Of a stretch of DNA of 64,000 nt, positions 53,493 through 62,062 are shown piece after piece. The DNA lies in assembly GCF_017068395.1 (NCBI RefSeq), contig NZ_CP070619.1, forward strand, positions 2,604,001 through 2,668,000, given 5' to 3'. Position 1 is the stretch's first letter. Each line of letters opens with the position of its first letter. Under the pieces are notes generated by a model. That model worked only from the letters and a program-made list of their open reading frames with translations. It made no database searches and had not been told where the DNA came from. The translations under genes were made by a program, and so were the position numbers. The DNA is from Rhodococcus pseudokoreensis (lineage in GTDB: Bacteria > Actinomycetota > Actinomycetes > Mycobacteriales > Mycobacteriaceae).

Positions 53493-54680
53493 ATGCCCGC
53501 AACGCCGCGCAACCGCACCGTCCAGCGCTTGCAGCCGTTCGCGTCCACCATCTTTGCCGAGATGACCGCGCTCGCCGTGCGTCACGACGCGATCAACCTC
53601 GGTCAGGGTTTCCCCGACACCGACGGTCCCGCGTCCATGCTCGACACGGCGCGGCAAGCGATCGCGGACGGGCTCAACCAGTACCCACCCGGCCCCGGTA
53701 TGCCCGTGCTCCGGCAGGCGGTCGCGGCCGACCGCCTGGCCCGGTACGGGCTCGACCACGACCCCGACTCGGAGGTGCTGGTCACCGTCGGCGCCACCGA
53801 GGCCATCAGTGCCGCCATCCTGGGCCTGGTCGAACCGGGTGAGGAAGTGGTGCTGATCGAGCCGTACTACGACTCCTACGCCGCCTCGGTCGCGCTGGCG
53901 GGGGCGGTGCGGCGCAGTGTGCCGCTCGCCCGCTCCGGCACGAGGTTCGTCGTCGACCTCGACGCTCTGCGCGCCGCGATCACGCCGAAGACCCGGATGC
54001 TGGTGATCAACACCCCGCACAATCCGACGGGCACCGTGTTCACCCCGGACGAGATCGCCGCGGTCGCGGAACTGGCCTGCGAACACGACCTGCTGGTGCT
54101 GAGCGACGAGGTGTACGAACACTTGGTCTTCGACGGCCGCACGCACACCGCCCTGGCCACCCTCCCGGGAATGTACGAACGGACCGTCTCGGTGTCCAGC
54201 GCCGCCAAGACGTTCAACGTCACCGGGTGGAAGATCGGCTGGGCGTGCGGTCCGGCGGAACTGATCGACGCGGTCCGCACCGCGAAGCAGTACATGTCCT
54301 TCGTCGGCGGCGGACCGTTCCAACCCGCAGTGGCGCACGCGCTGAGCCACGAGCAGCAGTGGGTGAAGGAACTGCGGGACAGTCTCCAGGCCAAGCGGGA
54401 CGTCCTGTACGACGCGCTCGTCGCGTCCGGTCTGGAGGTCCATTCGGGCGGCGGCACGTACTACCTGTGCGCCGACATCACCGCGATCGGCGAACGCGAC
54501 GGCATCGACTTCTGCCGCACACTCCCGGAGCGCATCGGTGTGGCCGCAGTACCGGTCAGTGTGTTCACCGACCATCCGCAGCCGTGGAACCCGCTGGTGC
54601 GGTTCGCTTTCTGCAAACAGGATCACGTGCTCGAGGAGGCCGCACGACGGCTACGGACCCTCGGAGAGTCCGGATCGTGA
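53493..54680 (+). CDS. dapC: DapC-like aminotransferase
   Basis: A 395-residue class I PLP aminotransferase. The PLP lysine is in SSAAKTFNVTGWKIGWA; the NxxHNPTG motif is INTPHNPTG; DEVYEHLVF carries the PLP-contacting Asp/Tyr. It resembles Rv0858c, annotated as N-succinyldiaminopimelate aminotransferase in lysine/diaminopimelate synthesis; the family also includes kynurenine and methionine aminotransferases. ATG 53493 follows TACGCT (53481-53486) by 6 nt, a leaderless start. GTGA overlap with the AraC gene. Confidence 0.87.
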   Translation: MPATPRNRTVQRLQPFASTIFAEMTALAVRHDAINLGQGFPDTDGPASMLDTARQAIADGLNQYPPGPGMPVLRQAVAADRLARYGLDHDPDSEVLVTVGATEAISAAILGLVEPGEEVVLIEPYYDSYAASVALAGAVRRSVPLARSGTRFVVDLDALRAAITPKTRMLVINTPHNPTGTVFTPDEIAAVAELACEHDLLVLSDEVYEHLVFDGRTHTALATLPGMYERTVSVSSAAKTFNVTGWKIGWACGPAELIDAVRTAKQYMSFVGGGPFQPAVAHALSHEQQWVKELRDSLQAKRDVLYDALVASGLEVHSGGGTYYLCADITAIGERDGIDFCRTLPERIGVAAVPVSVFTDHPQPWNPLVRFAFCKQDHVLEEAARRLRTLGESGS

Positions 54681-55708
54681 CTGCGCGCACCATCCCCGCC
54701 GACTTCGTGCGGCGATCGCTCGACCTGTCGGCGCGCAGTGGCGTCGACCTCTCCCCCGCACTGTCGGCGGCGGGACTCACGACGGCATCGCTCGGGGATC
54801 CGCTGGCCCGGTTGACGCCCACCCAAGTCACCGCGTTCACCCAGGCCGTCTGGCAGATCACCGGCGACGAATTGTTCGGCCTCGGCCCGGCACCGGTCCC
54901 CCGCGGCACGTTCCGGCTCGTGTGCCTCGCGCTGATCCATACCGCGGATCTGTCCGCCGCCCTCGAGCGGATGGCCGACATCCTCCGTGCGCTGCCGTCA
55001 CTGCCCGCGCTGCACATCGGCCCCGGTGCCCACGGCGGCACCCGGATGACCATCGACATCCGCCCGGTGGCGGCCGAACGGTCCGCCGAGGAGGTGCAGT
55101 TGTCGCTCGAGGCGACGCGCGTCACCACGGACTTCCTGCTGATCCTGCTCCACCGGTTCGCGGCGTGGCTCGTGGGCAAGAGGGTCCGGTTGCTGGCGGT
55201 GGAACTGCCGTATCCGGCGCCGCTGCCGCAGCTCGCCGAGAACTACGATCACATCTTCGGTGTCCCCGTGACGTTCGATTCCGACATTCCCGCAGTCGAA
55301 TTCGACAATGCGGTGATGCGGGCGCCCATCATCCAGACCGAGGAGACTCTCGAGGAGTATCTGCGGGAGTCGCCGACGCTGCTGATGTCGGAGCGCGACT
55401 ACGACAGCACGGCGTCCGCGCAGGTACGCCGGGTTCTCGAGCACGGCATGAAGGGCCGCACCTCGACGGCCGAGGACATCGCGGAGATGCTGTCGATCAG
55501 TGTCCCCCACCTGCGCCGGCTGCTCCGGCAGGAGGGGACGTCGCTGAACCAGCTGCGGGAGGAAGTGCTTCGCGACGCCGCCGTCGCCGGGCTCCGGCGC
55601 GGCGAGTCCGTGGACGACCTGTCGGCGCGGCTCGGCTTCTCCGAGCCCAGCGCGTTCCGTCGCGCCTTCAAGCGCTGGACCGGCAGCACGCCGAGTTCCT
55701 ACCGCTGA
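54677..55708 (+). CDS. AraC-family regulator (OruR/ArgR-like type with N-terminal DUF4147-like region)
   Basis: A 343-residue regulator. The N-terminal 220 residues resemble the ArabinoseBinding-like domain of the OruR/Mce-linked group (RRSLDLSARSGVDLSPALSAAGL, ILLHRFAAWLVGKRV); two helix-turn-helix motifs are near the C-terminus (TAEDIAEMLSISVPHLRRLLRQEG and ESVDDLSARLGFSEPSAFRRAFKRWTG). GTG 54677 overlaps the dapC-like stop. It could regulate that gene, but this is only positional. Confidence 0.85.
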   Translation: MTARTIPADFVRRSLDLSARSGVDLSPALSAAGLTTASLGDPLARLTPTQVTAFTQAVWQITGDELFGLGPAPVPRGTFRLVCLALIHTADLSAALERMADILRALPSLPALHIGPGAHGGTRMTIDIRPVAAERSAEEVQLSLEATRVTTDFLLILLHRFAAWLVGKRVRLLAVELPYPAPLPQLAENYDHIFGVPVTFDSDIPAVEFDNAVMRAPIIQTEETLEEYLRESPTLLMSERDYDSTASAQVRRVLEHGMKGRTSTAEDIAEMLSISVPHLRRLLRQEGTSLNQLREEVLRDAAVAGLRRGESVDDLSARLGFSEPSAFRRAFKRWTGSTPSSYR

Positions 55709-55720
55709 GTGGCCGTCGCG

Positions 55721-56146
55721 TCAGCTGACGCAGAACTCGTTGCCCTCCGGGTCGGTCAACGTGACCCACTCGCTCGGACCCTGGCGACCCCGGTGGAGGA
55801 CGGTGGCGCCGGCCTGCTCGAGCTTTTCGGCGACCTCGTAGCGGCCGTCCCCGACCCTGATGTCCAGGTGCAGCCGGTTCTTCACTGTCTTCCGTTCGGG
55901 AACCAGCTGGAACAGCACGCGGGGGCGCTCGGGGTGCTCCGGATCGCGGATGGCCTGGCCCTCCCGCCAGACCAGGACACCCTCGAATTCGATGGTGTCG
56001 GACTCCTGCGCGTGGCCGGCCTGCACGAGCCCGCGGATGAACTCCTCGTTGCTCGGCTCCACCTCCCAGCCGAGCGCCTGGGCCCACCATTTGGCCAGGG
56101 TATGCGGGTTCTCCGAGTCCACTGTGACTTGAAATTCATATCCCAT
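55721..56146 (-). CDS. VOC-family (glyoxalase-like) protein
   Basis: A 141-residue vicinal-oxygen-chelate fold protein. Metal-binding type residues appear in MGYEFQVTVDSENPHTLAKWWAQALG and VLFQLVPERKTVKNRLHLDIRVGD, and DPEGNEFCVS closes the fold. Could be a fosfomycin-, bleomycin- or small-molecule-related enzyme. It is convergent with the AraC gene. Confidence 0.85.
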   Translation of the reverse strand: MGYEFQVTVDSENPHTLAKWWAQALGWEVEPSNEEFIRGLVQAGHAQESDTIEFEGVLVWREGQAIRDPEHPERPRVLFQLVPERKTVKNRLHLDIRVGDGRYEVAEKLEQAGATVLHRGRQGPSEWVTLTDPEGNEFCVS

Positions 56147-56197
56147 GGCCCGACGGTACAGCGGGGCACCGACAGGTCCCGGTGAGCCGCGTCCCGC

Positions 56198-57241
56198 TCA
56201 GGGTTTGACGAGGATCCGGATGGGATCTCCCTCGTGGTTCGCGAGTTTCTCGATGCCCTTCGCGACGTCTTCGAGCGGGACGATCTCGCTGATCGACCGC
56301 GACAGGTCGAGGCGGCCGCGCGACACCAGTTCGGCGAGGGTTTCGATGTCGACGTTCTTGTACCCCAGATGGCCGAGTACCTGCTTCTGCGACAGTCCGA
56401 ACTGCGCGGTGGTCCCCACCGACGCCTCCTGCGCGCTCAGGCCGACCGCGACGAGGCGGCCGCCCACCGTCAGGCAGTTCAGTGCCTGCTCGAACGTCAC
56501 CTTCAGTCCGGCCGCGTCGAACGCGACGTCCAGCATCCGGCCGCCCGTGGCCTCCGCGACCTTCTCCTTCAGGTCCTCGTCCCGGGAGTCGAACGCGTAG
56601 TCGGCGCCGAGTTTCAGAGCACGCTTCCGCACAGCGGGATTGATGTCGAACGCGATCACCGGGACGGCGCCGACCAGGCGCGCCAGCTGCACGATGTGGG
56701 TGCCGACGCCGCCCACACCCCACACGCCGACGGTCTCCCCGACCACGACCTTGCCGGTGCGCACGACCGCACCGAACGGCGTCGACACCGCGTCGGCGAG
56801 GAGGGCCGCCTGCTCGAACGGAACGTTGTCCGGGATGCGGGTCAGTCCCCCGGCTTGCGCGACGGTGTACTCGGCCCACGCGCCGTCGTAGGCGAACGCC
56901 ATGAGCTGGATGTTCAGGCAGTTCGTGAGGTCTCCGCGGCGGCAGTTGCGGCACGCGAAGCAGGGCCTGCCCGCGGACGGCACGACGCGGTCACCCTCGG
57001 CCCAGCCGGTCACTCCGGCACCGACTTTCGCGATGGTGCCCGACGCCTCGTGGCCCTGGGTCACCTCGGGCAGCAGCGCCGGGAACGTGCCGTCGATCAG
57101 ACTGAGGTCGGAGTGGCAGATGCCGCAGAACTCCACCTTGACGAGCACTTCACCGGGGCCGGGCTCCGGAATCGGAATATCCTCCACAGCAATTGTTTTC
57201 GTGTCGGCGTGGAATCGTTCCGCCCGCATGGTCCCGGCCAT
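56198..57241 (-). CDS. Zinc-dependent alcohol dehydrogenase
   Basis: A 347-residue medium-chain dehydrogenase. Catalytic zinc ligands are Cys39 (CGICHSD) and His64-Glu65 (GHEAS); structural zinc cysteines are 94, 97, 100 and 108. The cofactor fold has GVWGVGGVGTH. It resembles AdhP-type alcohol dehydrogenases for primary alcohols. The start MAGTMRAERF is supported by its conserved position. No operon partner is clear. Confidence 0.9.
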   Translation of the reverse strand: MAGTMRAERFHADTKTIAVEDIPIPEPGPGEVLVKVEFCGICHSDLSLIDGTFPALLPEVTQGHEASGTIAKVGAGVTGWAEGDRVVPSAGRPCFACRNCRRGDLTNCLNIQLMAFAYDGAWAEYTVAQAGGLTRIPDNVPFEQAALLADAVSTPFGAVVRTGKVVVGETVGVWGVGGVGTHIVQLARLVGAVPVIAFDINPAVRKRALKLGADYAFDSRDEDLKEKVAEATGGRMLDVAFDAAGLKVTFEQALNCLTVGGRLVAVGLSAQEASVGTTAQFGLSQKQVLGHLGYKNVDIETLAELVSRGRLDLSRSISEIVPLEDVAKGIEKLANHEGDPIRILVKP

Positions 57242-57329
57242 CGCTCACCCCTTCGTCGTCGTTGCCTCGACGGTACCCGCGAAGAATGCCCGGGTGTGCA
57301 TGATTCGGGCCACCCGGGCCGCGGCCGGC

Positions 57330-57977
57330 TCAGACGACCGCGGGCCGGGCCCGGTCCAGCGCGAGGTGGACGGCGAGACCGCCGAGGACGCTTCCCATCA
57401 CGAACTTCTGCGCCCGCAGCCACGCCGGGCGTCCCGACAGGAAGGTCGCGACAGTTCCTGCGACGCAGACGATCAGCGCGTTCACGGTGAGCGCGACCAC
57501 GATCTGCACACTGCCCAGCAGTAGGCTCTGCACCCAGACGGGACCGGCGCCGGGGTGCACGAACTGCGGGATCAGCGCCAGGTACATCACCGCGATCTTC
57601 GGGTTGAGCAGATTCGTCGTCAGGCCCATCAGGAACAGCCGGGCGGACGAGTCCCGGGGCAGTGCCCGGGCAGGCGCGAACGGCGCATGACCGCCGGGCC
57701 GCAACGCCTGCCACGCCATCCATCCCAGATAGCACGCGCCCGCCAGTTTCAGTGCGGTGTACGCCTGCGGGACGGCGGAGAACACCGCCGAAATACCCAG
57801 TGCCGCAGCGGCCAGATAGCACAGGAACCCGAGAGCGACACCGGCCAGCGAGACCAGGCCCGCCGCCCTGCCCTGAGTGATGCTGCGCGAGACCAGATAC
57901 AGCATGTTGGGTCCCGGCGTGAGAACCATGCCGAGCGCGATCGCCGCCACCCCGAGTACCGCCACCGAATCGGTCAT
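57330..57977 (-). CDS. LysE-family translocator
   Basis: A 215-residue exporter with about six hydrophobic segments. The family start LGMVLTPGPNMLYLVSRSITQGRAAGLVSLAGVALG and the block LLNPKIAVMYLALIPQFV are present. Exports an amino acid or related compound; substrate unknown. ATG 57977 is used; GTG 57986 would add three residues. Divergent from ectD. Confidence 0.9.
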   Translation of the reverse strand: MTDSVAVLGVAAIALGMVLTPGPNMLYLVSRSITQGRAAGLVSLAGVALGFLCYLAAAALGISAVFSAVPQAYTALKLAGACYLGWMAWQALRPGGHAPFAPARALPRDSSARLFLMGLTTNLLNPKIAVMYLALIPQFVHPGAGPVWVQSLLLGSVQIVVALTVNALIVCVAGTVATFLSGRPAWLRAQKFVMGSVLGGLAVHLALDRARPAVV

Positions 57978-58122
57978 GTCCGTCACGATCCCACCGCGGC
58001 GACGCGCCGTCGCGGTCCAGTCCAGCCTCGGTGGACCTGTGTCCGGGTTGCATTCGTCGACGACCAGTGAGAACGTCGGAAGAGTAAAGCGTTGTCCAAT
58101 CCGAAAGGGTGAAACACGAGTT

Positions 58123-59034
58123 ATGCGTACGGCCGTAGCCGACAACTACCCCACGAGGGACCGCGACGAGTGCACGATGACCGTCCGTCAGGACCCGGTC
58201 ACCTGGTTCGATACGAAACGGGGTGATACCCGGTCCGGTCCGCTCACTGCGAATCAGATTGCCGACTACGACAAGCGCGGATACCACTCCGCCGACGCGA
58301 TCATCCCGCCACGCGACGTGTTCGACCTGGTCGACGAGATGACCCGCCTCGCCGAGACCGACACGTTGCGCGGCGACGACCGCATCGTGCGGGAGAACGG
58401 CAACGGCGCCGTCCGGTCCGTGTTCGACGTCCACCGTCTCAGCGACGTCGTCGACGAGATCGTCCGCCGCCCCGAGGTGGTGGGTATCGCCCGGCAGATC
58501 CTCGGTTCGGACGTCTACGTCCACCAGTCGCGGCTCAACTTCAAACCGGGTTTCACCGGCGGCCCGTTCTACTGGCACTCCGACTTCGAGACGTGGCACG
58601 CCGAGGACGGGATGCCTGCGCCGCGCGCCGCGAGCATCTCGATCGCGCTGACCGAGAACTACGGGCACAACGGCGGGCTGATGATCATGCCCGGATCGCA
58701 CCGCGCGTTCGTCTCGTGCGCCGGCGAGACCCCCGAGGACTACTTCAAGGAATCGCTGGTCAGCTACGTTCCGCCCACCGGGTCGCCGGATCAGCCGACG
58801 CTCACCCGGATGGCCAACGAGTACGGCATCGACACGATGACCGGACCCGCGGGTTCGGCCACCGTCTTCGATTCGAACTGCATGCACGGTTCGAACGGCA
58901 ACATCACGCCGTTCGCGCGGTCGAACCTCTTCATCGTGTTCAACAGTGTCGAAAACACTCTGACGGATCCGTTCTCGGCTCCCGCCCCGCGCCCCGGCTA
59001 CCTCGGTAGCCGGGATTTCACGCCCCTGCGGTAA
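58123..59034 (+). CDS. ectD: Ectoine hydroxylase
   Basis: A 303-residue non-heme iron(II) dioxygenase that converts ectoine to 5-hydroxyectoine. The signature block FYWHSDFETWHAEDGMP carries iron ligands His152 and Asp154; the third ligand is His255 in SNCMHGSN. NFKPGF and DVYVHQSRL match EctD. ATG 58123 has no strong ribosome binding site. No ectABC genes are in the window, so ectoine must come from elsewhere on the genome or from outside. Confidence 0.93.
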   Translation: MRTAVADNYPTRDRDECTMTVRQDPVTWFDTKRGDTRSGPLTANQIADYDKRGYHSADAIIPPRDVFDLVDEMTRLAETDTLRGDDRIVRENGNGAVRSVFDVHRLSDVVDEIVRRPEVVGIARQILGSDVYVHQSRLNFKPGFTGGPFYWHSDFETWHAEDGMPAPRAASISIALTENYGHNGGLMIMPGSHRAFVSCAGETPEDYFKESLVSYVPPTGSPDQPTLTRMANEYGIDTMTGPAGSATVFDSNCMHGSNGNITPFARSNLFIVFNSVENTLTDPFSAPAPRPGYLGSRDFTPLR

Positions 59035-59050
59035 CGAGGACAACGACGTA

Positions 59051-59088
59051 CCGCGGCCCCGCTCCCTGACGTCGGAGCGGGGCCGCGG
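59051..59088 (+). terminator. Terminator after ectD
   Basis: A perfect 15-bp stem (59051-59065 with 59074-59088, arm CCGCGGCCCCGCTCC) with an 8-nt loop starts 16 nt after the ectD stop. Confidence 0.9.
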
Positions 59089-59206
59089 TGTTCTCGATGC
59101 GGCAGAACCCGTAGCCTTCGCGGCGCCCTGCGTGCGACGATGACTTGGCACGGTTCGACCGCCCGGCCCCGGGCGCCGGCCGAACCTTCATCTCCCGGAA
59201 CGGGGA

Positions 59207-61357
59207 ATGATGTTTGCCTACATCGCGCGTACCGTCGTCGCACACCCGTGGCGAGTCATCGCGGCCTGGGTGGTCGCCGCAATAGCGGTCATTCTGTTCG
59301 CACCCAGCCTCGACGACTACACCACCGGTAACCAGCAGACATTCCTGCCCAGTTCATTCGAGTCCTCCGAGGCGCAGGCCGTCGGCAACCAGTACTTCCC
59401 CAGCCTGTCCGGTGCCACCGGCAGCCTGGTGGTGGTCCGCGCCGACGGCGCCCCACTGTCTCCCGCCGACCAGCAGACTGCCCTCAATCTCGCGACGTCG
59501 CTGCAGAATTCGGCGATCCCGGGCGTGCTGAGCGTGCAGGGGTCGCCCACGTCGCTGTCCGCCGACGGCAAGGCCGCCGCACTGCAGGTGGTGTTCGCCG
59601 GGCAACCCGGCGACGACCAGGTCAACGAAGCCGTCCCGGTCGTCCGGAACGACGCCGAGCAGCAACTGAGCGGCACCGGCCTGGTGAGCGGGCTGACCGG
59701 CAACGCGGCCATCCAGGTCGACACCACCGCCGCCTACGACAACGCCGACAAGGTCATCACGATCGCCACGGTGATCGTCATCCTCACCCTGCTCGGCCTG
59801 ATCTTCCGCAGCCCCGTCATCGCGGTCCTGCCGGTCCTCGTGATCGGCGTCGTGCTGGCGGTGGTCACCGGGCTGACCGCCGTGCTCGCCGATCTGTTCG
59901 ACTTCCAGGTCAGCACGTCGCTGCAATCGATCCTCGTGGTGGTCCTCTTCGGTGTCGGCACCGACTACATCGTCTTCCTGCTGTTCCGGTATCGCGAGCG
60001 TCTGCGGCAGCAGGCCGCGGCAGGGTGCACCGCCGACACGCACCGGGAAGCGCTCGTGTTCTCCACCGACGTCGTCGGTCGCGTCGTCGCGTCGTCGGCG
60101 CTCACGGTCATCGTCGCGTTCGCCGCGCTGCTGCTGGCGAAACTCGGTTCCCTCACCACGCTCGCCCCGGGACTCATCGTCGCGGTGGCCGCCATGTTGG
60201 TGACCGCGTTGACGCTCATTCCCGCCGTGTTCACCGTGCTGGGCCGCCACCTGTTCTGGCCGCTCGGCCCGGGACACGACAGCCCGCACACACCGTTCGC
60301 CGCGATCGGCGCCGCGATCGGACGCCGCCCGGCCGTGTTCGCCGTCGTCATCGGCCTCGTGCTGATCGCGCTCGCCTCGTTCGCGTCCGGCTACAAGTCG
60401 ACGTACAACACGCTCGGCGAACTGCCCGCCGACACGCCGTCCCAGCAGGCGTTCGACACCCTCGGCAAGTCCTTCCCCGCGGGCGCGCTCAGCCCCACCC
60501 AGGTGTACGTCGTGGCTCCCGGACCGCTCGACCCCGCGTCACTGACACCCCTCGTGACCGCGCTGACGCAGGTGCCGGGGGTGTCCTCGGTCGCCCCGCC
60601 GCGACCGAGTCAGGACGGTCGCGCCGCGCTCGTCACTGTCGTTCTCGCCGACGACCCGTACTCGAATACGTCTCTCGATCTCGTCGAGGGACCGATCCGC
60701 GACGCCGCCCACGGAGCGGTCCCCGGCTCGGAAGTCGTTGTGGGAGGGCAGACGTCCACGTTCGTCGACGTCCGCGCTCAACTCGCGGCGGACACTCGCC
60801 TCGTCTTTCCCGTCGCCGCGGTCGCGATCGCGCTGATCCTCGCCCTGCTCCTGCTGGCGGTGCTCGCGCCGATCAACCTGCTGGTGTGCGTGGCCCTCAC
60901 GTTCGTCGCCACGCTCGGCGCCGTAGTGCTCCTGTTCCTGCACGGCCTCGGCTACGACGGCATCGACTTCTCCATTCCGATCGTGCTCTACCTGTTCGTC
61001 GTGGCGATCGGCACCGACTACAACATCCTGCTCGCCTCGCGACTGCGCGAGGAATTCCGCAACGGGTACTCCCCTCGCGACGCCGCGCGGATCGCCGTCG
61101 CCAACGACGCCCCCACCGTCGCCGCCGCCGGCCTGATCCTCGCGCTGACGTTCGCGTCCCTGACCCTCACCGGACTGGCCAACCTCGCCGAACTCGGCTT
61201 CGGGGTGGCGATCGGTGTCGCGCTCGCCGCCTTCGCGATGGCCCCGATGCTGGTGCCCAGCCTGTCGGCACTCGAACGCCGCGCCTTCTGGTGGCCGAGC
61301 AGGCAGAAGGCCGTCGTCGACACCGGCGACGACCGGGAGCCCGTGGTGCCGCGGTAG
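59207..61357 (+). CDS. MMPL/RND-family membrane transporter
   Basis: A 716-residue protein with two halves, each with one N-terminal helix, a large external loop and a cluster of about five helices (for example VVLFGVGTDYIVFLLFRYRERLR and VVAIGTDYNILLASRLREEFR). The GTDY motifs in the helices are proton-pathway residues of MMPL proteins. These proteins export lipids or drugs in mycobacteria and relatives. The first half begins MFAYIARTVVAHPWRVIAAW. ATG 59207 or 59210 could be the start. Substrate unknown. Confidence 0.92.
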   Translation: MMFAYIARTVVAHPWRVIAAWVVAAIAVILFAPSLDDYTTGNQQTFLPSSFESSEAQAVGNQYFPSLSGATGSLVVVRADGAPLSPADQQTALNLATSLQNSAIPGVLSVQGSPTSLSADGKAAALQVVFAGQPGDDQVNEAVPVVRNDAEQQLSGTGLVSGLTGNAAIQVDTTAAYDNADKVITIATVIVILTLLGLIFRSPVIAVLPVLVIGVVLAVVTGLTAVLADLFDFQVSTSLQSILVVVLFGVGTDYIVFLLFRYRERLRQQAAAGCTADTHREALVFSTDVVGRVVASSALTVIVAFAALLLAKLGSLTTLAPGLIVAVAAMLVTALTLIPAVFTVLGRHLFWPLGPGHDSPHTPFAAIGAAIGRRPAVFAVVIGLVLIALASFASGYKSTYNTLGELPADTPSQQAFDTLGKSFPAGALSPTQVYVVAPGPLDPASLTPLVTALTQVPGVSSVAPPRPSQDGRAALVTVVLADDPYSNTSLDLVEGPIRDAAHGAVPGSEVVVGGQTSTFVDVRAQLAADTRLVFPVAAVAIALILALLLLAVLAPINLLVCVALTFVATLGAVVLLFLHGLGYDGIDFSIPIVLYLFVVAIGTDYNILLASRLREEFRNGYSPRDAARIAVANDAPTVAAAGLILALTFASLTLTGLANLAELGFGVAIGVALAAFAMAPMLVPSLSALERRAFWWPSRQKAVVDTGDDREPVVPR

Positions 61358-61377
61358 CCGTCGTCGCCGGAAAATAT

Positions 61378-61393
61378 GGGAACATACGTTCGA
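61378..61393 (+). promoter_or_regulatory. LexA (SOS) box upstream of alkB
   Basis: GGGAACATACGTTCGA contains GAAC-N4-GTTC with a perfect right half (GTTCGA); the actinobacterial consensus is TCGAAC-N4-GTTCGA. It sits upstream of TAGCAT (61403-61408), a probable -10, so LexA binding would block alkB transcription. Confidence 0.75.
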
Positions 61394-61414
61394 CTGCCGG
61401 TGTAGCATGGCCGC

Positions 61415-62062
61415 ATGACCTCCGCGGATGCGCGGTATGCGCTGCAGGCTTCGCTGTTCGACGATGCGTCATTCGGTGTGGAGCTGGGCGAACTCGGGCC
61501 GACGGTGCAGCGCCGCACGCTGACGGCGGGGGCGTGGGTCGACGTGCGACCGGGGTGGATGACCGGCTCCGACGACCTGTTCACGACGCTCGCGGAGACG
61601 GTGCCGTGGAATGCGGAGCGGCGCCAGATGTACGACCGCGTGGTGGACGTGCCGCGCCTCGTCCGGTTCTACGGAGAGGACGAGCCGCTCCCCGACCCAC
61701 TGCTGGTCGCCGCGCGAGACGCCCTGAGCAGGCATTACCGGCCCGAACTCGGCGAGGAGTTCGCCACGTCCGGACTGTGTTTCTACCGCGACGGGTCCGA
61801 CAGCGTCGCCTGGCACGGCGACGACACCGGTCGCAGCCGAACCGAGGACACGATGGTCGCCATCCTGTCGCTCGGCGCCTCGCGTCCGCTGCTGCTGCGT
61901 CCGCGCGGCGGCGGGCACTCGATCCGGTACTCCCTCGGCCACGGTGACCTGCTGGTGATGGGTGGTTCCTGCCAGCGCACCTGGGAGCATTGCGTACCGA
62001 AGAGTGCCCGTCCGCTCGGACCGCGGATCAGCGTCCAGTTCCGGACGCGGGGCGTGCGGTGA
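61415..62062 (+). CDS. alkB: AlkB-type DNA dealkylase (2OG-Fe(II) dioxygenase)
   Basis: A 215-residue oxygenase that removes alkyl groups from DNA bases. Iron ligands are His134, Asp136 (WHGDD) and His192 (WEHCVPK); the 2-oxoglutarate and substrate arginines are Arg204 and Arg210 (RISVQFR). ATG 61415 follows the -10-like TAGCAT by 6 nt, so the message is probably leaderless. A LexA box upstream suggests induction by DNA damage. Ends exactly against the convergent DAHP synthase gene. Confidence 0.9.
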   Translation: MTSADARYALQASLFDDASFGVELGELGPTVQRRTLTAGAWVDVRPGWMTGSDDLFTTLAETVPWNAERRQMYDRVVDVPRLVRFYGEDEPLPDPLLVAARDALSRHYRPELGEEFATSGLCFYRDGSDSVAWHGDDTGRSRTEDTMVAILSLGASRPLLLRPRGGGHSIRYSLGHGDLLVMGGSCQRTWEHCVPKSARPLGPRISVQFRTRGVR

